A program made the position numbers and the translations under genes. A stretch of 64,000 bases of DNA from Melitaea cinxia (lineage: Eukaryota > Arthropoda > Insecta > Lepidoptera > Nymphalidae). The stretch lies in the NCBI RefSeq assembly GCF_905220565.1, contig NC_059398.1, forward strand, positions 12,359,210 to 12,423,209, given 5' to 3'. Positions 1-10,488 of this stretch are shown here, piece after piece (the first letter of the stretch is position 1; every line of letters starts with the position of its first letter). The notes beneath the pieces were generated by a model. It did no database searches and had not been told where the DNA came from. It was given only the letters and a program-made list of their open reading frames with translations.

Positions 1-1257
1 GTCCCAAGGTTGTGTCGATTCCGTTATCTACAAGTCAGTTGTCAACAATGTTGTCACAGTCCAATGTGTGTCGAGTAGGACAGTGTGTGTCAGTGTGACT
101 CATACTCAGAGTGATACTTTGCTGTTTGTTGCAAGGTTACACATACCATCAATATCGTAAATTTCTGTAAAGACATGTAAAGGTACTTATACGTTTAACA
201 GTTGTAAAGTTAGAGAGAAAAAAAAACAATTTTACAGAAGTATATAATCGTATAATATATAATCGTACTACCAACATGTACACATACTTATATGTTGGAC
301 ACAAACACAATCTAAACGTGTACACAAAATTTCAGCTCAATCGTTTTCAAACTATCACACATACTATTATCACACATACTATTATCGCACATATATACAT
401 ACATTGATAGTTAAAATAAAAGTTTTAAAATTAGTAAAATTATCAATGTTTGGAAAGCGAAATTTTTTTATTATAGAATAGTTAGATAAATTATTCTTTA
501 GTAAATGTTTTATATTTTTTGTAGCCGCTTAGAAATGAAATGGTTTGGTTTCGTCTAAAACTAAGCCGCTGATCTTTATATAACATAAAATATTGTTAAA
601 AATAAGTTCAAACTTCTTTTATGAAGGAAAATATTCGAAGAATTGACGTATTCCAAATTTTGAGGAGGAGAAAATTCTATCTTAAAGTTTTCTTTTTCTG
701 CTCCAGAAGAATTTTTAAAACAAATATACCACTATAATATTAGTGGTGCCAGCTCGGATTTTTAAACCTGCAACAATTTTACATGTTTCATTCAATAGGC
801 CATCTCGATTCGATCAACGTCCATACTCCAGATTTTCTTGTTTATTTTCGTATTTGATTGACGGAAGTTGAATATTTGCACAATAGTCCAAGTATTTTTT
901 ACAGCTTCAGCATTTTACAAAGGAAACTCTGTATGCAGGAATAAAAGCCAATAGCAATAAAGAATTTACATCAAAAATAGTAAAACATTCGGGAAATCGC
1001 GATAAGTTCATTCAAAGAATGAAGAATCGTGAGCTTTGTTCATCTTTGAGTCAGTCAAATAAATGGTTATACACATGCAAAACACAACGTTGCTATTCGT
1101 AAGATAGATAAAGAAAATATACTTATCGTGGAAAGTAAACCTTAAATGTTTCTTAGTTTTATAATTTAAAGATAAATGATACAATACATTTATCGTTTGA
1201 TTAAAAACTATAGTTTAGAACAAAAATACAAAAACAGTTACAATTTTTGCTTGTTTT
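1..1257. other. AT-rich presumptive intron, no gene seen
   Basis: No credible coding exon or recognised transposon is visible. A short tandem repeat with a 15-bp period (unit TATCACACATACTAT) runs for nearly three copies at 353-394. The rest is AT-rich with short homopolymer runs. The intron assignment is an inference from the downstream Rbp6 exon. Confidence 0.4.
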
Positions 1258-1661
1258 AACCGACTTCAAAAAAAGAAGGAGGTTCTAAATTCGATTGTAT
1301 TTAAAAAAAATGTATATTACCTCAGAACTCTTGACTGGGTGGACAGATTTCGAAATTTTTTTAAAATCGAAATATGGTGCGTATAATTTGGTCCCATTTA
1401 AATTAAATTGAGATTTGACAAGTACTTTTCGATCTATATGTAATAACGCGTATTTGACTATTCTTTCATCGATTTTAGTTGTATTATACTCATACATTTA
1501 TTATTATTATGGCCTAATTAAAATTTGATCGAGATCGTATTACTACTTACTACTTTTACTACTTACTACGTACTACTTTTTGAGTAATATTTGATAACGC
1601 GTATTTATTTGACTATCATTTCGTCTACCTATTTGTTGAGGTAATTGAAGTCGGTTTTTTT
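1258..1661 (+). repeat. AACCGACTTC inverted-end repeat, short copy
   Basis: The copy begins with AACCGACTTC and ends with the inverted match GAAGTCGGTT. It shares with the copies at 6166, 26022, 40220 and 62493 the purine-rich stretch after the left end and the interior text about ACTGGGTGGACCGATTT and TTGATAACGCG. It carries only one interior unit and lacks the hairpin end seen in the 6166 copy. It contains no ORF, so it would be non-autonomous. A local TACT-rich microsatellite lies at about 1539-1581. Confidence 0.7.
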
Positions 1662-2430
1662 CGCATCCACATTTTGATTTCATAATAAAAAAATAATTTA
1701 CATTTATATTGTAAGGATAGCAAATAAATTGTAATTTTTATGTGTAAAAAAATAAAAATATAAACGTTTTTTATATTTACATAGCATCATACGCGAACTA
1801 TTATGCAATATTTACCATAACCGTGTATGAAAAAAAAATACGTCATGAACGCGGAAGGGTGGTGTCGCGGTAATTGCTGGCAATTTGTAATGGCCGTGTG
1901 ATTGCCGGGCGGAACGTCGAGTCTAAACTGCGCTATTAATTTCGTACATTTGATTAACGAAACTACTTGTTATGGTAATGAACGCAGGGAAAGAATGCAC
2001 GCCAACGCGCTAACGCGACGCCTTGTCGACACGTTGTCGAGCTTGCAATATTTTCACTTCGCTAGTAATTACTGCCACGGTGTTTTAAAATTTTAAATAT
2101 TGTTTACCTATGGTGAGCTGGTTCGAATATTTATAATTTTTTTTTTATTGAATTATGCTTTTACTTGATATTGTCATTAAAATCAACGAAATGATGATGA
2201 ATTCTTAGTTTTTTTTTTTTTTTTTAATTCAATTTAGAGTAAATGAAAAAAAAGCTAATTGTAGCTATTTTACATAATGTTGATAAAGAGGCGTAAATGA
2301 AATATCGTGTTTTCGTGGATACTTGACAGTCCTATACAATATATATTAAAACGTGAAGCAAAAGTTTTGTACCCCTTTTTACGAAAATTGCGCGGACCGA
2401 AAGGAGTGCGGAAAATATTTTTTTTTAATT
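1662..2430. other. Unique intronic sequence with a GC-richer block
   Basis: 1845-2090 stands out as repeat-free and richer in GC and CpG than its surroundings. A 64-codon open frame crosses it but shows no recognisable domain or splice sites, so I treat the block as candidate conserved non-coding DNA. Confidence 0.3.
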
Positions 2431-2454
2431 ATGCATAAAAAAAAGTAAAGTAAA

Positions 2455-2780
2455 GTGCTGTGTGGCTACGGCACTAAAGAATTTAGCCACCCCCTCTCTT
2501 CCCGTGGGTGTCGTAAGAGGCGACTAAGGAATAACAAGGTTCCACAACCACCTTGGAACTTAAGAAGCCGACCGATAGCGGGATAACCATCCAACTGCTG
2601 GCTTTGACATACACAGGCCGAAGACCGGCAGGAGCATCTTCGGTGCGACAAAGCCAGTACTGCGGTCACCAACCCGCCTGCCCAGCGTGGTGACTATGGG
2701 CAAAGCACATGAGTTCACGCTATTTTTGGCGTCAACTTGTGGAGGCCTATGTCCAGCAGTGGACTGTATAGGCTGTAATG
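2455..2780 (+). mobile_element. Internally deleted RTE derivative (full 5' UTR head + RTE 3' tail)
   Basis: The first ~230 bp match the 5' UTR and start-codon region of the RTE at 16581-19796, read from 18852 down to about 18590. The last ~40 bp match that element's 3' end (GGCCTATGTCCAGCAGTGGA and AGGCTG). Everything between is missing. The flanks 2431-2454 and 2781-2804 agree at 20 of 24 positions and directly abut the element, so they are a credible target-site duplication. No sense ORF is left; it would depend on an RTE protein supplied in trans. Confidence 0.85.
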
Positions 2781-2987
2781 ATGCATAAAAATCAATAAAA
2801 TAAAAAAAAATCCATACACTACCATGTATTTGACAGATACACGCATATATACTCTTTTGTTTATTATTATAGAAGTATAATCTTTGAAAACAGAACCTAA
2901 ATAATGTTCAAAAATATGATTTCAATTAATTATGGTCGAATTTTGATTACTGGGCCCTAGGCTACTAGTAAATATAAATCATTATTG

Positions 2988-3212
2988 AACTAGCCCGATG
3001 GAGCAGTTTGTAGTGTAGGGATCGATTCACGCCTGAGTCTGGGTGCAATATATGTATTTATAAATTTATATGTGTATTATTTCTATGTATATTTATCAAA
3101 AAAAAAGTTATAACAGTCGGCTGTTATCACACATTACACACAAGCATTAAGTTACTTACTATAGGAACAGACGACCATGTGTGTATGTTATAGGATATTT
3201 ATTTATTTATTT
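2988..3212 (+). mobile_element. SINE-like retroposon with (TTTA)n tail
   Basis: A short repeat that starts with a degenerate tRNA-like head (GCCCGATGGAGCAG and a B-box-like GGATCGATTC). Its body, about AACAGTCGGCTGTTATCACAC and GGAACAGACGACC, is one I recognise as a lepidopteran repeat. It ends in ATTTATTTATTTA. The family name is not assigned. Confidence 0.55.
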
Positions 3213-4526
3213 ACTATACTAAATAGCATAAATTAAAAAAAAATACTTATTTAATTTCAGTGCAACATTGAAATATACCGTTTATATAATTCTACCTTAT
3301 CGTTTCTAAAATCTTTGGAATAGATAGTATTATTTATATTGCAAAGTAATAAGTATCGTAAGTAAACGAGGGGTCATTATACGTTACCAAGGGGTGTATT
3401 CATGTTGCAGTAAAATTCGTGACTTGTCAATTCTGTTCCGATATCGATTATATCTCAGACAGACTGAAAAGTTTCGACACGGAAGCATCGTTTACGACAC
3501 GCACGCGAACTTACATGGAAATTTGGATAGTAAAAGAATATAAAGCACGGAATTTAACATTGAAATCCTTCTTCTATTCATTAATGGAAACCATTTTGGG
3601 ACTTTGGTCTTTTTCAATCTATCATATAATGTTTATTTCAGGACGACATAACATAACCCAATATGCAGTAGAACCAAAATAATAAATTACATTGAAAAAT
3701 CAAAATTTAATATTGATATAATTTTTTACTAAATATGTAAATTTTACTAACAAAACAGTATATTTGAAGACCTTAGTCAAAGCTATACTTGACCGCATTT
3801 ATTTCTTTCAAAAAATGTCTCTGCAAAAAGTATTTTCTAATTTAATGAAAGAGATTTTACAAGTCTGCGTTTAAATTAAGGTAACTAATTATTCTTTCAT
3901 TTACTCGAAGGGTCTCGTTCAGTGGTACCAAAGTGATTTTATGCATTAATCAAGACCACAGATCGAGATTTACAATTAGAAGGCCTCCTATAAACAAACT
4001 TGATTGCTTTACAAAAACTCAAATAACTAAGACAGTGTCTCAAGTAGAGGTTCATTTGAATATCAAAGACGAAATTCAAATTACGGCGTTTACAATAAAG
4101 GCTCAGCCGGTTCGGTATTACGAGCTGATGTAAATTTCCGATACTCATTTTGAGGATAGAGTTCTGATGTCTTTGTCGCGGATCGCGATCCTTCAATTGC
4201 ACCAGATTTATGGGCTAATTTAAAATTTCAACGTGGAAATTTTCTTGTAACCTCGTTTATTAACTAACTAAATGTCTATTATGAAATTATGACTCATTAG
4301 TTTTTTTAAGCGTTATTAGGTGCAACACTGTTTTGTTAGCTTTTTGATTTGTTATGTCAACCTAATATTAATCTTATACATTGTCTTTATTTAACGCAAA
4401 ATAAAATTTTAATAACTGCATATATTAATCAACAGTTAGAGAAATCAATATGTGCTTGTATTTTAATCATAGCAATATTAGTGCTTAGTCCAAAGATACT
4501 CAACATTCACATTAATATTTGTGTAA
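3213..4526. other. Unique intronic sequence
   Basis: Two open frames of 66-87 codons lie here (3419-3682, and an overlapping pair at about 3930-4200). They have no recognised motif, no AG/GT borders and no codon-use support, and I do not call them genes. Nothing else stands out. Confidence 0.3.
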
Positions 4527-5061
4527 TCTATACTAATATTATAAAGAGGTAAAGTTTCTAATTTTGTTTGTTTGTAGGGGGTTATCTTCGCAAATACTGA
4601 TTCGATCATGAAAATTTTTTTACTAGCAGAATGATACACTATCCAGGAGTGATATAGGCTATACTTTATTGTTATTGAACAAGAAAATCAGTGAAAAATA
4701 ATAGTATATGTAAATCAAGTCGGAGAAATGCGATGACAACTTTACTTCCCGTGGGTGTCGTAAGAGGCGACTAAGGGATGACAAGGTTCCGCAACCACCT
4801 TGGAACTTAAGAAGCCGAACGATGGCGGGATAACCATCCAACTGCTGGCTTTGAAATACACAGGCCGAAGACGGGCAGCAGCGTCTTCGGTGCGACAAAG
4901 CCAGCACTGCGGTCACCAACCCGCCTGCCCAGCGTGGTGACTATGGGCAAAACACATGGGTTTACGTTATTTTTGGCGTAAACTTGTGGAGGCCTATGTC
5001 CAGCAGTGGACTGTTTAGGCTGTAATGATGAATGATGATGAAGTTGGCACGGGTCGGTTAG
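4527..5061 (+). mobile_element. Non-autonomous Helitron-like element interrupted by an RTE derivative
   Basis: The left end is A^TCTATACTAATATTATAAAG, a common lepidopteran Helitron-type 5' end, followed by text on the pattern ACTGATTCGATCATGAAAA. The right end GGCACGGGTCGGTTAG^T resembles the hairpin plus CTAG end of other copies with one base changed. The RTE derivative at 4744-5040 lies inside it. The 3' terminus is degenerate, so the right boundary is less sure than the left. Confidence 0.5.
4744..5040 (+). mobile_element. Internally deleted RTE derivative, 5' truncated
   Basis: Homologous to the element at 2455-2780 but starting at the CTTCCCGTGGGTGTCG stretch, so the first ~45 bp of the head are missing. 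It keeps the hairpin arms CCGAAGAC and GTCTTCGG, the ATG context and the RTE tail, and ends in (ATG)n. A 5' truncation of this kind is typical of target-primed reverse transcription. No clear target duplication was found. Confidence 0.8.
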
Positions 5062-6165
5062 TACCTATAATATTATAACTGTGTAATTTGTATTATTCGT
5101 GCAATAACAAAATGCAATAACATTTAGCACATAAAGAAAAGTCAATATTGTTTGTGTTCTGTCATCGGAGGGTGAAAGTTTACTACTTAGCAGCCATTCT
5201 CACGATATCCCTTTTTAAGATGTCGACAAACTGTCTAAATTTTACATAAAAATTGCGGCTGGAACGTGATATCACAAATTAATGTCATGGAATAAATATA
5301 GAAGTCCTCACAAAATAGTCTTAAAACAATATCAGATTTGGGTAGTGTAGAGTTCAGTTGTTATGACTTCGAAGGCTATATTAGTAAATAAGTATTTTAA
5401 ATATAAGGAAAAGTGACTCCCAAAGTAGGTTTATTTCTCTTTGTTAAACTCTAATCAAAATACTTGGTTTCAAACCTTGTGTTATTATAAAGCCTATACA
5501 AACATATGGCTTCATCTAAGAAAAAAAAAAAAACAACAAATATTTTTCGTAAGGTGTTTATAACGTAAATATGTTTTAAACACATCGAAATGAAAATGGA
5601 TATATAAACATTCGTAATAAAAAAAAATTAGGGAGCATATATTTAGTTATTATTTTTAAAACGTTCGAATTTTTATATGATTAATATATTTATTTTGTCC
5701 TATGTGTGGATATATAATAACCAAACAAATATACAAAAATGAAAATTAAACTATGCAAATAAACTAGAGTTATTACACTTCTTCAAAAACGTTAATAACT
5801 AATGTAACAAAACTATACTACAAAACATTATGTGGCATACTAAAGTAAGAGAGTACTGTGGTATATTAGACCAAAAGCAGTGTGGTAGCTTAAGCTTCGT
5901 ATCTGACTTCGCAGGAGAAGTTTTTGTCCTTCTGTAGGTAAATTACAAACTACTAAATACCTTTGCTATTTATCTCTATTATTTAAGTAGACTTTCAATG
6001 CAGACTTAGTATTCAGTACAACACAACAGTATAAAAAAATCTGGCGGCTTCTTTCTGTGGATAAAAGAAAAATAGAAATATTGTTACGAACTTATAAAAT
6101 GAAGTGATGTAATATTGTAAAAAGTAATACTATCTTAAGAAGTTTGCGAAAATTGCTGTGTTTTT
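5062..6165. other. Unique intronic sequence
   Basis: AT-rich with several poly-A runs. I see no gene, no recognisable transposon and no splice-bounded exon. Confidence 0.3.
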
Positions 6166-6782
6166 AACCGACTTCCAAAAAAGGAGGAGGTTCTCAATTC
6201 GACTGTATTTTTTTTTTTTTTTTTTTATGTATGTTACATCAGAACTTTCGACTGGGTGGACCGATTTCGACAAATTTTGTTTTAATCGAAAGGTGGTGTG
6301 TGCCAATTGGTCCCATTTAAATTTATTTGAGATCTAACAACTACTTTTCGAGTTATATCTAATAATGCGTTTTTACTTGACGCTTTTTTCGTCGACCTAC
6401 GTTGTATTATACCGCATAACTTTCTACTGGATGTACCGATTTTGATTATTCTTTTTTTGTTGGAAAGGGGATATCCCTAGTTTGGTACCGTGATAAGGAA
6501 ACCAGGATCTGATGATGGAATCCTAGAGAAATCGAGGGAAACTCTCGAGAATCCGTAATAAATTTTTACTGGGTGTACCGATTTTGATAATTTTTAATTT
6601 AATCGAAAGCTGGTGTTTATCATGTGGTCACATATAAATTTTATTGAGATCTGATAACTACTTTTTGAGTAATCTTTGATAACGCGTAGTTGCTTGACCA
6701 TTTTTTCGTCGATCTACGTTGTATTACTTGTCGATGTAATTGAAGTCGGTTTTTTTTTTCGTTTGCGAGCAAACACAATTAT
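6166..6782 (+). repeat. AACCGACTTC inverted-end repeat, long copy with terminal hairpin
   Basis: Left end AACCGACTTCC at 6166; inverted match GAAGTCGGTT near 6742. It is followed by a perfect 6-bp hairpin (GTTTGC GA GCAAAC, 6761-6774) and ACAATTAT. Inside, a unit of about 165 bp (ACTGGGTGGACCGATTT ... ACGTTGTATTA) occurs twice, at about 6248-6427 and 6545-6727, around a spacer. There is no ORF of note. The subterminal inverted repeat plus terminal hairpin recalls non-autonomous Helentron/Helitron-like elements, but that is inference. Confidence 0.75.
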
Positions 6783-7366
6783 GTTGAAAACGTTTGTTTT
6801 TCATATCTATCTGGGCGGTAGGTACTCGAGCGCGGAAAACACGGTTTCCCCGTGTAAATCCCGATCTTGCGGGAATTTAGAGACATTAGCCTTTATGTTG
6901 TTCCACACGCTCCTTTATCTTCTAGTGAAAGTCATATAAAAATCAGTTCAGCCGTTTCGAAGAATAGACCGGACAAACAGAAAGACAGACAGACAGATAA
7001 AAATTATATAAATATATGCACTTAAGAACACAGTTATTTTGAAATCACAGACATACACTTCAGTTTGATTCATATATAGATAACAATAATTTTCGTGACA
7101 ACATGTTTTGTATTTATTACACATACTGATTTATCATTGTGACTAAAATTCATTCATAAATATTTTAAGGAATCGGATATGGAAAATGGTAAAATAGATC
7201 ATTAAAATAAGAATTATGGTCCGGTATTCATATAATTAAAATTATCGTTTAAACGTTCATCAACGTTTTTGGAAATTTTGAGTTGATTTGACAGATAATA
7301 ATTAATATCTAAGAAAAATTTTGATTACTTTGCTTAGTGTTGTCGACTTTCCTTTTTTATAATAAA
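6783..7366. other. Unique or anciently repetitive intron
   Basis: 6940-7020 has a Helitron-like internal phrase (a CAGTTCAGCCGTTTCGAAG-type stretch and a run of CAGA repeats) without recoverable ends. The rest is featureless. Confidence 0.3.
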
Positions 7367-7739
7367 CTAGCGACCTGCCCCGGCTTCGCAAGGGTGCAAT
7401 GCTGATACTGAATATACTACAGAATGTTTATATTTATAGTATGAAGCTAGCTTATAGCGTGGTTATTAACATAATAACAACATTCAAATATGCGTCGTTA
7501 GATTACACGTCGTTACAGAATGCGTTGAAGAAATAAAGGTTCACTGCTCGTTCCCCGTAGATGATAGCGTGACAATTTGTAGCCTATATGTTGACCCGAC
7601 TTCTTAATAATATTCGTGCCAAATTTGAAATAAATCCATGCCTTACTTTTTGAGTTTATCCCGGACATAAATACAGACAAACAGAAAAACAGACAAAAAT
7701 TCTAAAAACTATATTTTTGGCTTCGGTATCGATTGTAGA
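7367..7739 (-). mobile_element. Non-autonomous Helitron
   Basis: On the minus strand the element reads A^TCTACAATCGATACC ... GGGGCAGGTCGCTAG^T. It begins with TC, ends in CTAG after a short hairpin (CCTTGCGAAGCCGGGGCAGG), and sits between A and T of the host without a target duplication, as Helitrons do. No ORF is present, so it would need an outside Rep/helicase. Its 3' end matches the element at 26432-27160 but its 5' end does not. Confidence 0.75.
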
Positions 7740-8390
7740 TCACACGCCAAGTATTATTGAAAAAAAATATTCAATGTACAGTTTTGACTTTCCTACCATT
7801 TTATTATATGCATAGATAGTATTAATAAATAGTATTAAATGCAAAAAAAAAACAAATTAAGTAGAATTCCGTAAAAAGTAAAGTAACTAAATCAACAAAC
7901 AACATTCAACTTAATGCATAATTGTCAATTACGAGCAATACTTTTACTATGTTGGTGAGAACAGATTTGTATAAGTGTGGCGCTTAAGTGTATCAATACA
8001 GCTCAAGCACCGTGTTTAGTTATTTTCACTGCAACATGTCATGTGGTATTACTCCAGGGTTATACCACTAACATAGACACAATTTTCATAGCACAAAAAA
8101 AATTATTCGAGCTATTTACAAACTTGGAGATAGAGAATTCCTTCGGGATGTTTTTAAGCGAATAGGTATACTCGCAGTTGCGTCACATCCTCTTTACCAC
8201 GATATATTATACATTTACCATAACATCAATAAATTTAAAAGACAATGTGATGAACAATGTATAAATATACTGAACGTAACGTTTTCTTTAAGCGCAATAC
8301 CTATTTTCTGATTACGTAGAAGCTGATTTGTTTTTGTAGAACCAAGTATGTAATAATACGTTTTAGAAATTAAGATTAATTGGGTTGTTT
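7740..8390. other. Unique intronic sequence
   Basis: No gene or clear repeat. The open frame at 7977-8165 is short and unsupported. Confidence 0.3.
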
Positions 8391-8535
8391 GGAAGAAATG
8401 GCTAAATAGCCATAAGTCCGCCCATTGTATTTCACAGTCTGTAAATGTTTTTTTTTAATGTGTTTATTGTTTAAAATGTAGTTGATGTGTACAATAAAGT
8501 ATAAATAAATCAATAAATTAATTAATTAATATTGA
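8391..8535 (+). mobile_element. LINE 3' end (CR1-like, by UTR similarity)
   Basis: The stretch AATAGCCATAAGTCCGCCCA, then a T-rich region and GTGTACAATAAAGT with an AT-rich tail, matches the pattern of the copies at 38862, 55815 and 61832. I recognise this as a LINE 3' untranslated end common in Lepidoptera, with AATAAA just before the tail. No coding part is left. The clade is recalled, not tested. Confidence 0.55.
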
Positions 8536-9865
8536 AAGCTTTCATTGATATGTTTATTAATAGTGTAAGATTGTATGAAAGATACTCGTAAACCAGTATG
8601 GAATTAACACACGTTGTTCACAACGAAAACTTTAAAAGAGTAACTGGTGACTCGTTTACTCAAGATTTTGAAACCGAATGGAAGATTACAAGTATACCTG
8701 AAATTATAGATTTTAATATTACATTTGTGTCGACTCACGTATTGTTTGATTGGATTCGTTACCCCAAATTAAAAAAAAAAATATTTTTTTTCTTATAAAA
8801 AGATTCTGATATCGTTTTTACTCTAATTTCATGATTGTATATATCTAAATTATCCAGATGGGCCGAAAAACTTTAATATCAGATCGGAATATAACAGAAG
8901 TAAAAAATATATTTCAACTTTATCCACATTTTACATTGCGGCCTTATCAACGATTATGAATAAAAAAAAAATGTATCAGTAGCTTTCATACGCTATAGCT
9001 ATTCAGTACAATGTATCAAAAGGTTCTTACATTGACCTTTTTGAAAAGCTATATGTTTTATGAGTATGAATTATTAACTAGATACAGGTTTCTTTTATTC
9101 CGCTTTAAGTAATAATATTTGAAGTAAATATACATCGTAAGTCCCAAAAATATCAGGGATTTTGTAATTAAAAAGCTTTTATAAGGTCGAGACATAAAAT
9201 AAATGGTAAGCTGATATCTGAAATGACTCTTCGAATATACTAAATATTAAGAAATTAAACACAAACGATTGCCTATTTTCAATAATTAATTACTTGTTTA
9301 TTTTTACGAAATTAAAAGCGCAAATCCGGTCTCTTTATATTTTTAAGTAATTACGTTATTAAGTTAATTTAAGCATAAAACATCATTAAAATGTATACGT
9401 AATTTAAAATTGTGTTACAATTTAATATTTGTAATTAGTGAGGTAAAGGTTATATAAAAGGACCTATAATAATTTAATGTGAAACATTTACTATTTATAC
9501 AGGTATAATTACACAAACCGGCATGGCTTCGCACAATTAACGTTTTTTGACAACAAAATTTATTTAAAATATGGTAATAAGCAAATATGTTAATTGATTA
9601 TACTGAAACAACAAGTAACCGTTGTAGTATATAAATAAAAATGCCTTGATAGACTAAAAAAGTCATCTTGAGATGTACGTAATTGATTTTTTTTAAGGTT
9701 AGCGGTTTTAGGCGGTTAGGTGATCCATAATAAGTCGCTACCTCTACAAATACCATTGAATTCAAGTAGAAGAACGAAGACAAGCAGAGTTAAATTTGGT
9801 AAATGCATACAACACACTACAGGCGTAACTATGAGCACTTACTCTTCTACATGTTTTTAGCACTA
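8536..9865. other. Unique intronic sequence
   Basis: AT-rich. The frames at 8598-8798 and 9598-9783 have no recognised motif or splice context. No repeat boundaries are visible. Confidence 0.3.
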
Positions 9866-9879
9866 TTAAACAAAACGAA

Positions 9880-10474
9880 CGACCGCTCTAATTTAACGGT
9901 GAGTGTGCGGTGTCAGCGGCGCCTAAACACCGACCGGTCGCGAGTTCGATTTTTTTTATAAATAGATCGGCAAACAAGCGTGCGGCTTACCTAATTGTAT
10001 AAGCTATTACCGAAGCTTATAGAAGTTTGCAACACCAGAAGCATCGCAAACGCGTTTCCGACCCTATCCCCAATTCCCCCGAGGAGCTCGGTTCGCCTTA
10101 CTCACCAACAGGAACACAACACTGCTTGAAAGCAGTATTATTCAGCAGTGATCTTCTGTAAGATCGAGGTATATTACTACAGTCGGGCTGCTCTATATTT
10201 TGTGCCCTATGTCAGTTAAAATTCCCGCTCGGAACCGATATTTGTGTTTATACAAATATTTATTTTCTGTCTCATTGTTAGTCCTTGTGGGTCTCCCTAT
10301 CGTGCTTCGGAGAGCATGTTAAGCGAGCACCTGATAGCGATCGATATTCTTAGTAGGCAATATATCCGCCAACCCGCATTGGAGCAGCGTGGTGAATTAA
10401 GCTCCGACCCTTCCTCCTTCTCCAACGCGGAGAAAGAGGCCTATGCCCAGCAGTTGATATTACAGGCTGAAGCG
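9880..10474 (+). mobile_element. tRNA-headed SINE with RTE-type tail, interrupted by a LINE tail
   Basis: The flanks 9866-9879 and 10475-10488 (TTAAACAAAACGAA versus TTAAACAAAGCGAA) match at 13 of 14 positions and bracket the element. The head GCGCCTAAACACCGACC and CGCGAGTTCGA is cut after the B-box region and resumes at about 10219 with TTCCCGCTCGG. The body contains GAGAGCATGTTAAGC and AACCCGCATTGGAGCAGCG. The tail GGCCTATGCCCAGCAG ... CAGGCTGAAG resembles the RTE 3' end at 19759-19796. The inserted block at about 9951-10218 is a minus-strand LINE 3' tail. Confidence 0.8.
9951..10218 (-). mobile_element. LINE 3'-tail fragment inside a SINE
   Basis: It begins with a T-run (the poly-A tail read from the other strand) and continues AGATCGGCAAACAAGCGTGC, the inverted form of the tails at 23349 and 54957. 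It covers the 3' untranslated end only. It lies between the two halves of the SINE B-box region, so it is younger than the SINE. Confidence 0.75.
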
Positions 10475-10488
10475 TTAAACAAAGCGAA

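Noticed and set aside
3419..3682. 87-codon plus-strand open frame
   Set aside because: No recognised domain, no splice borders matching Rbp6, and AT-rich codon content; best explained as chance.
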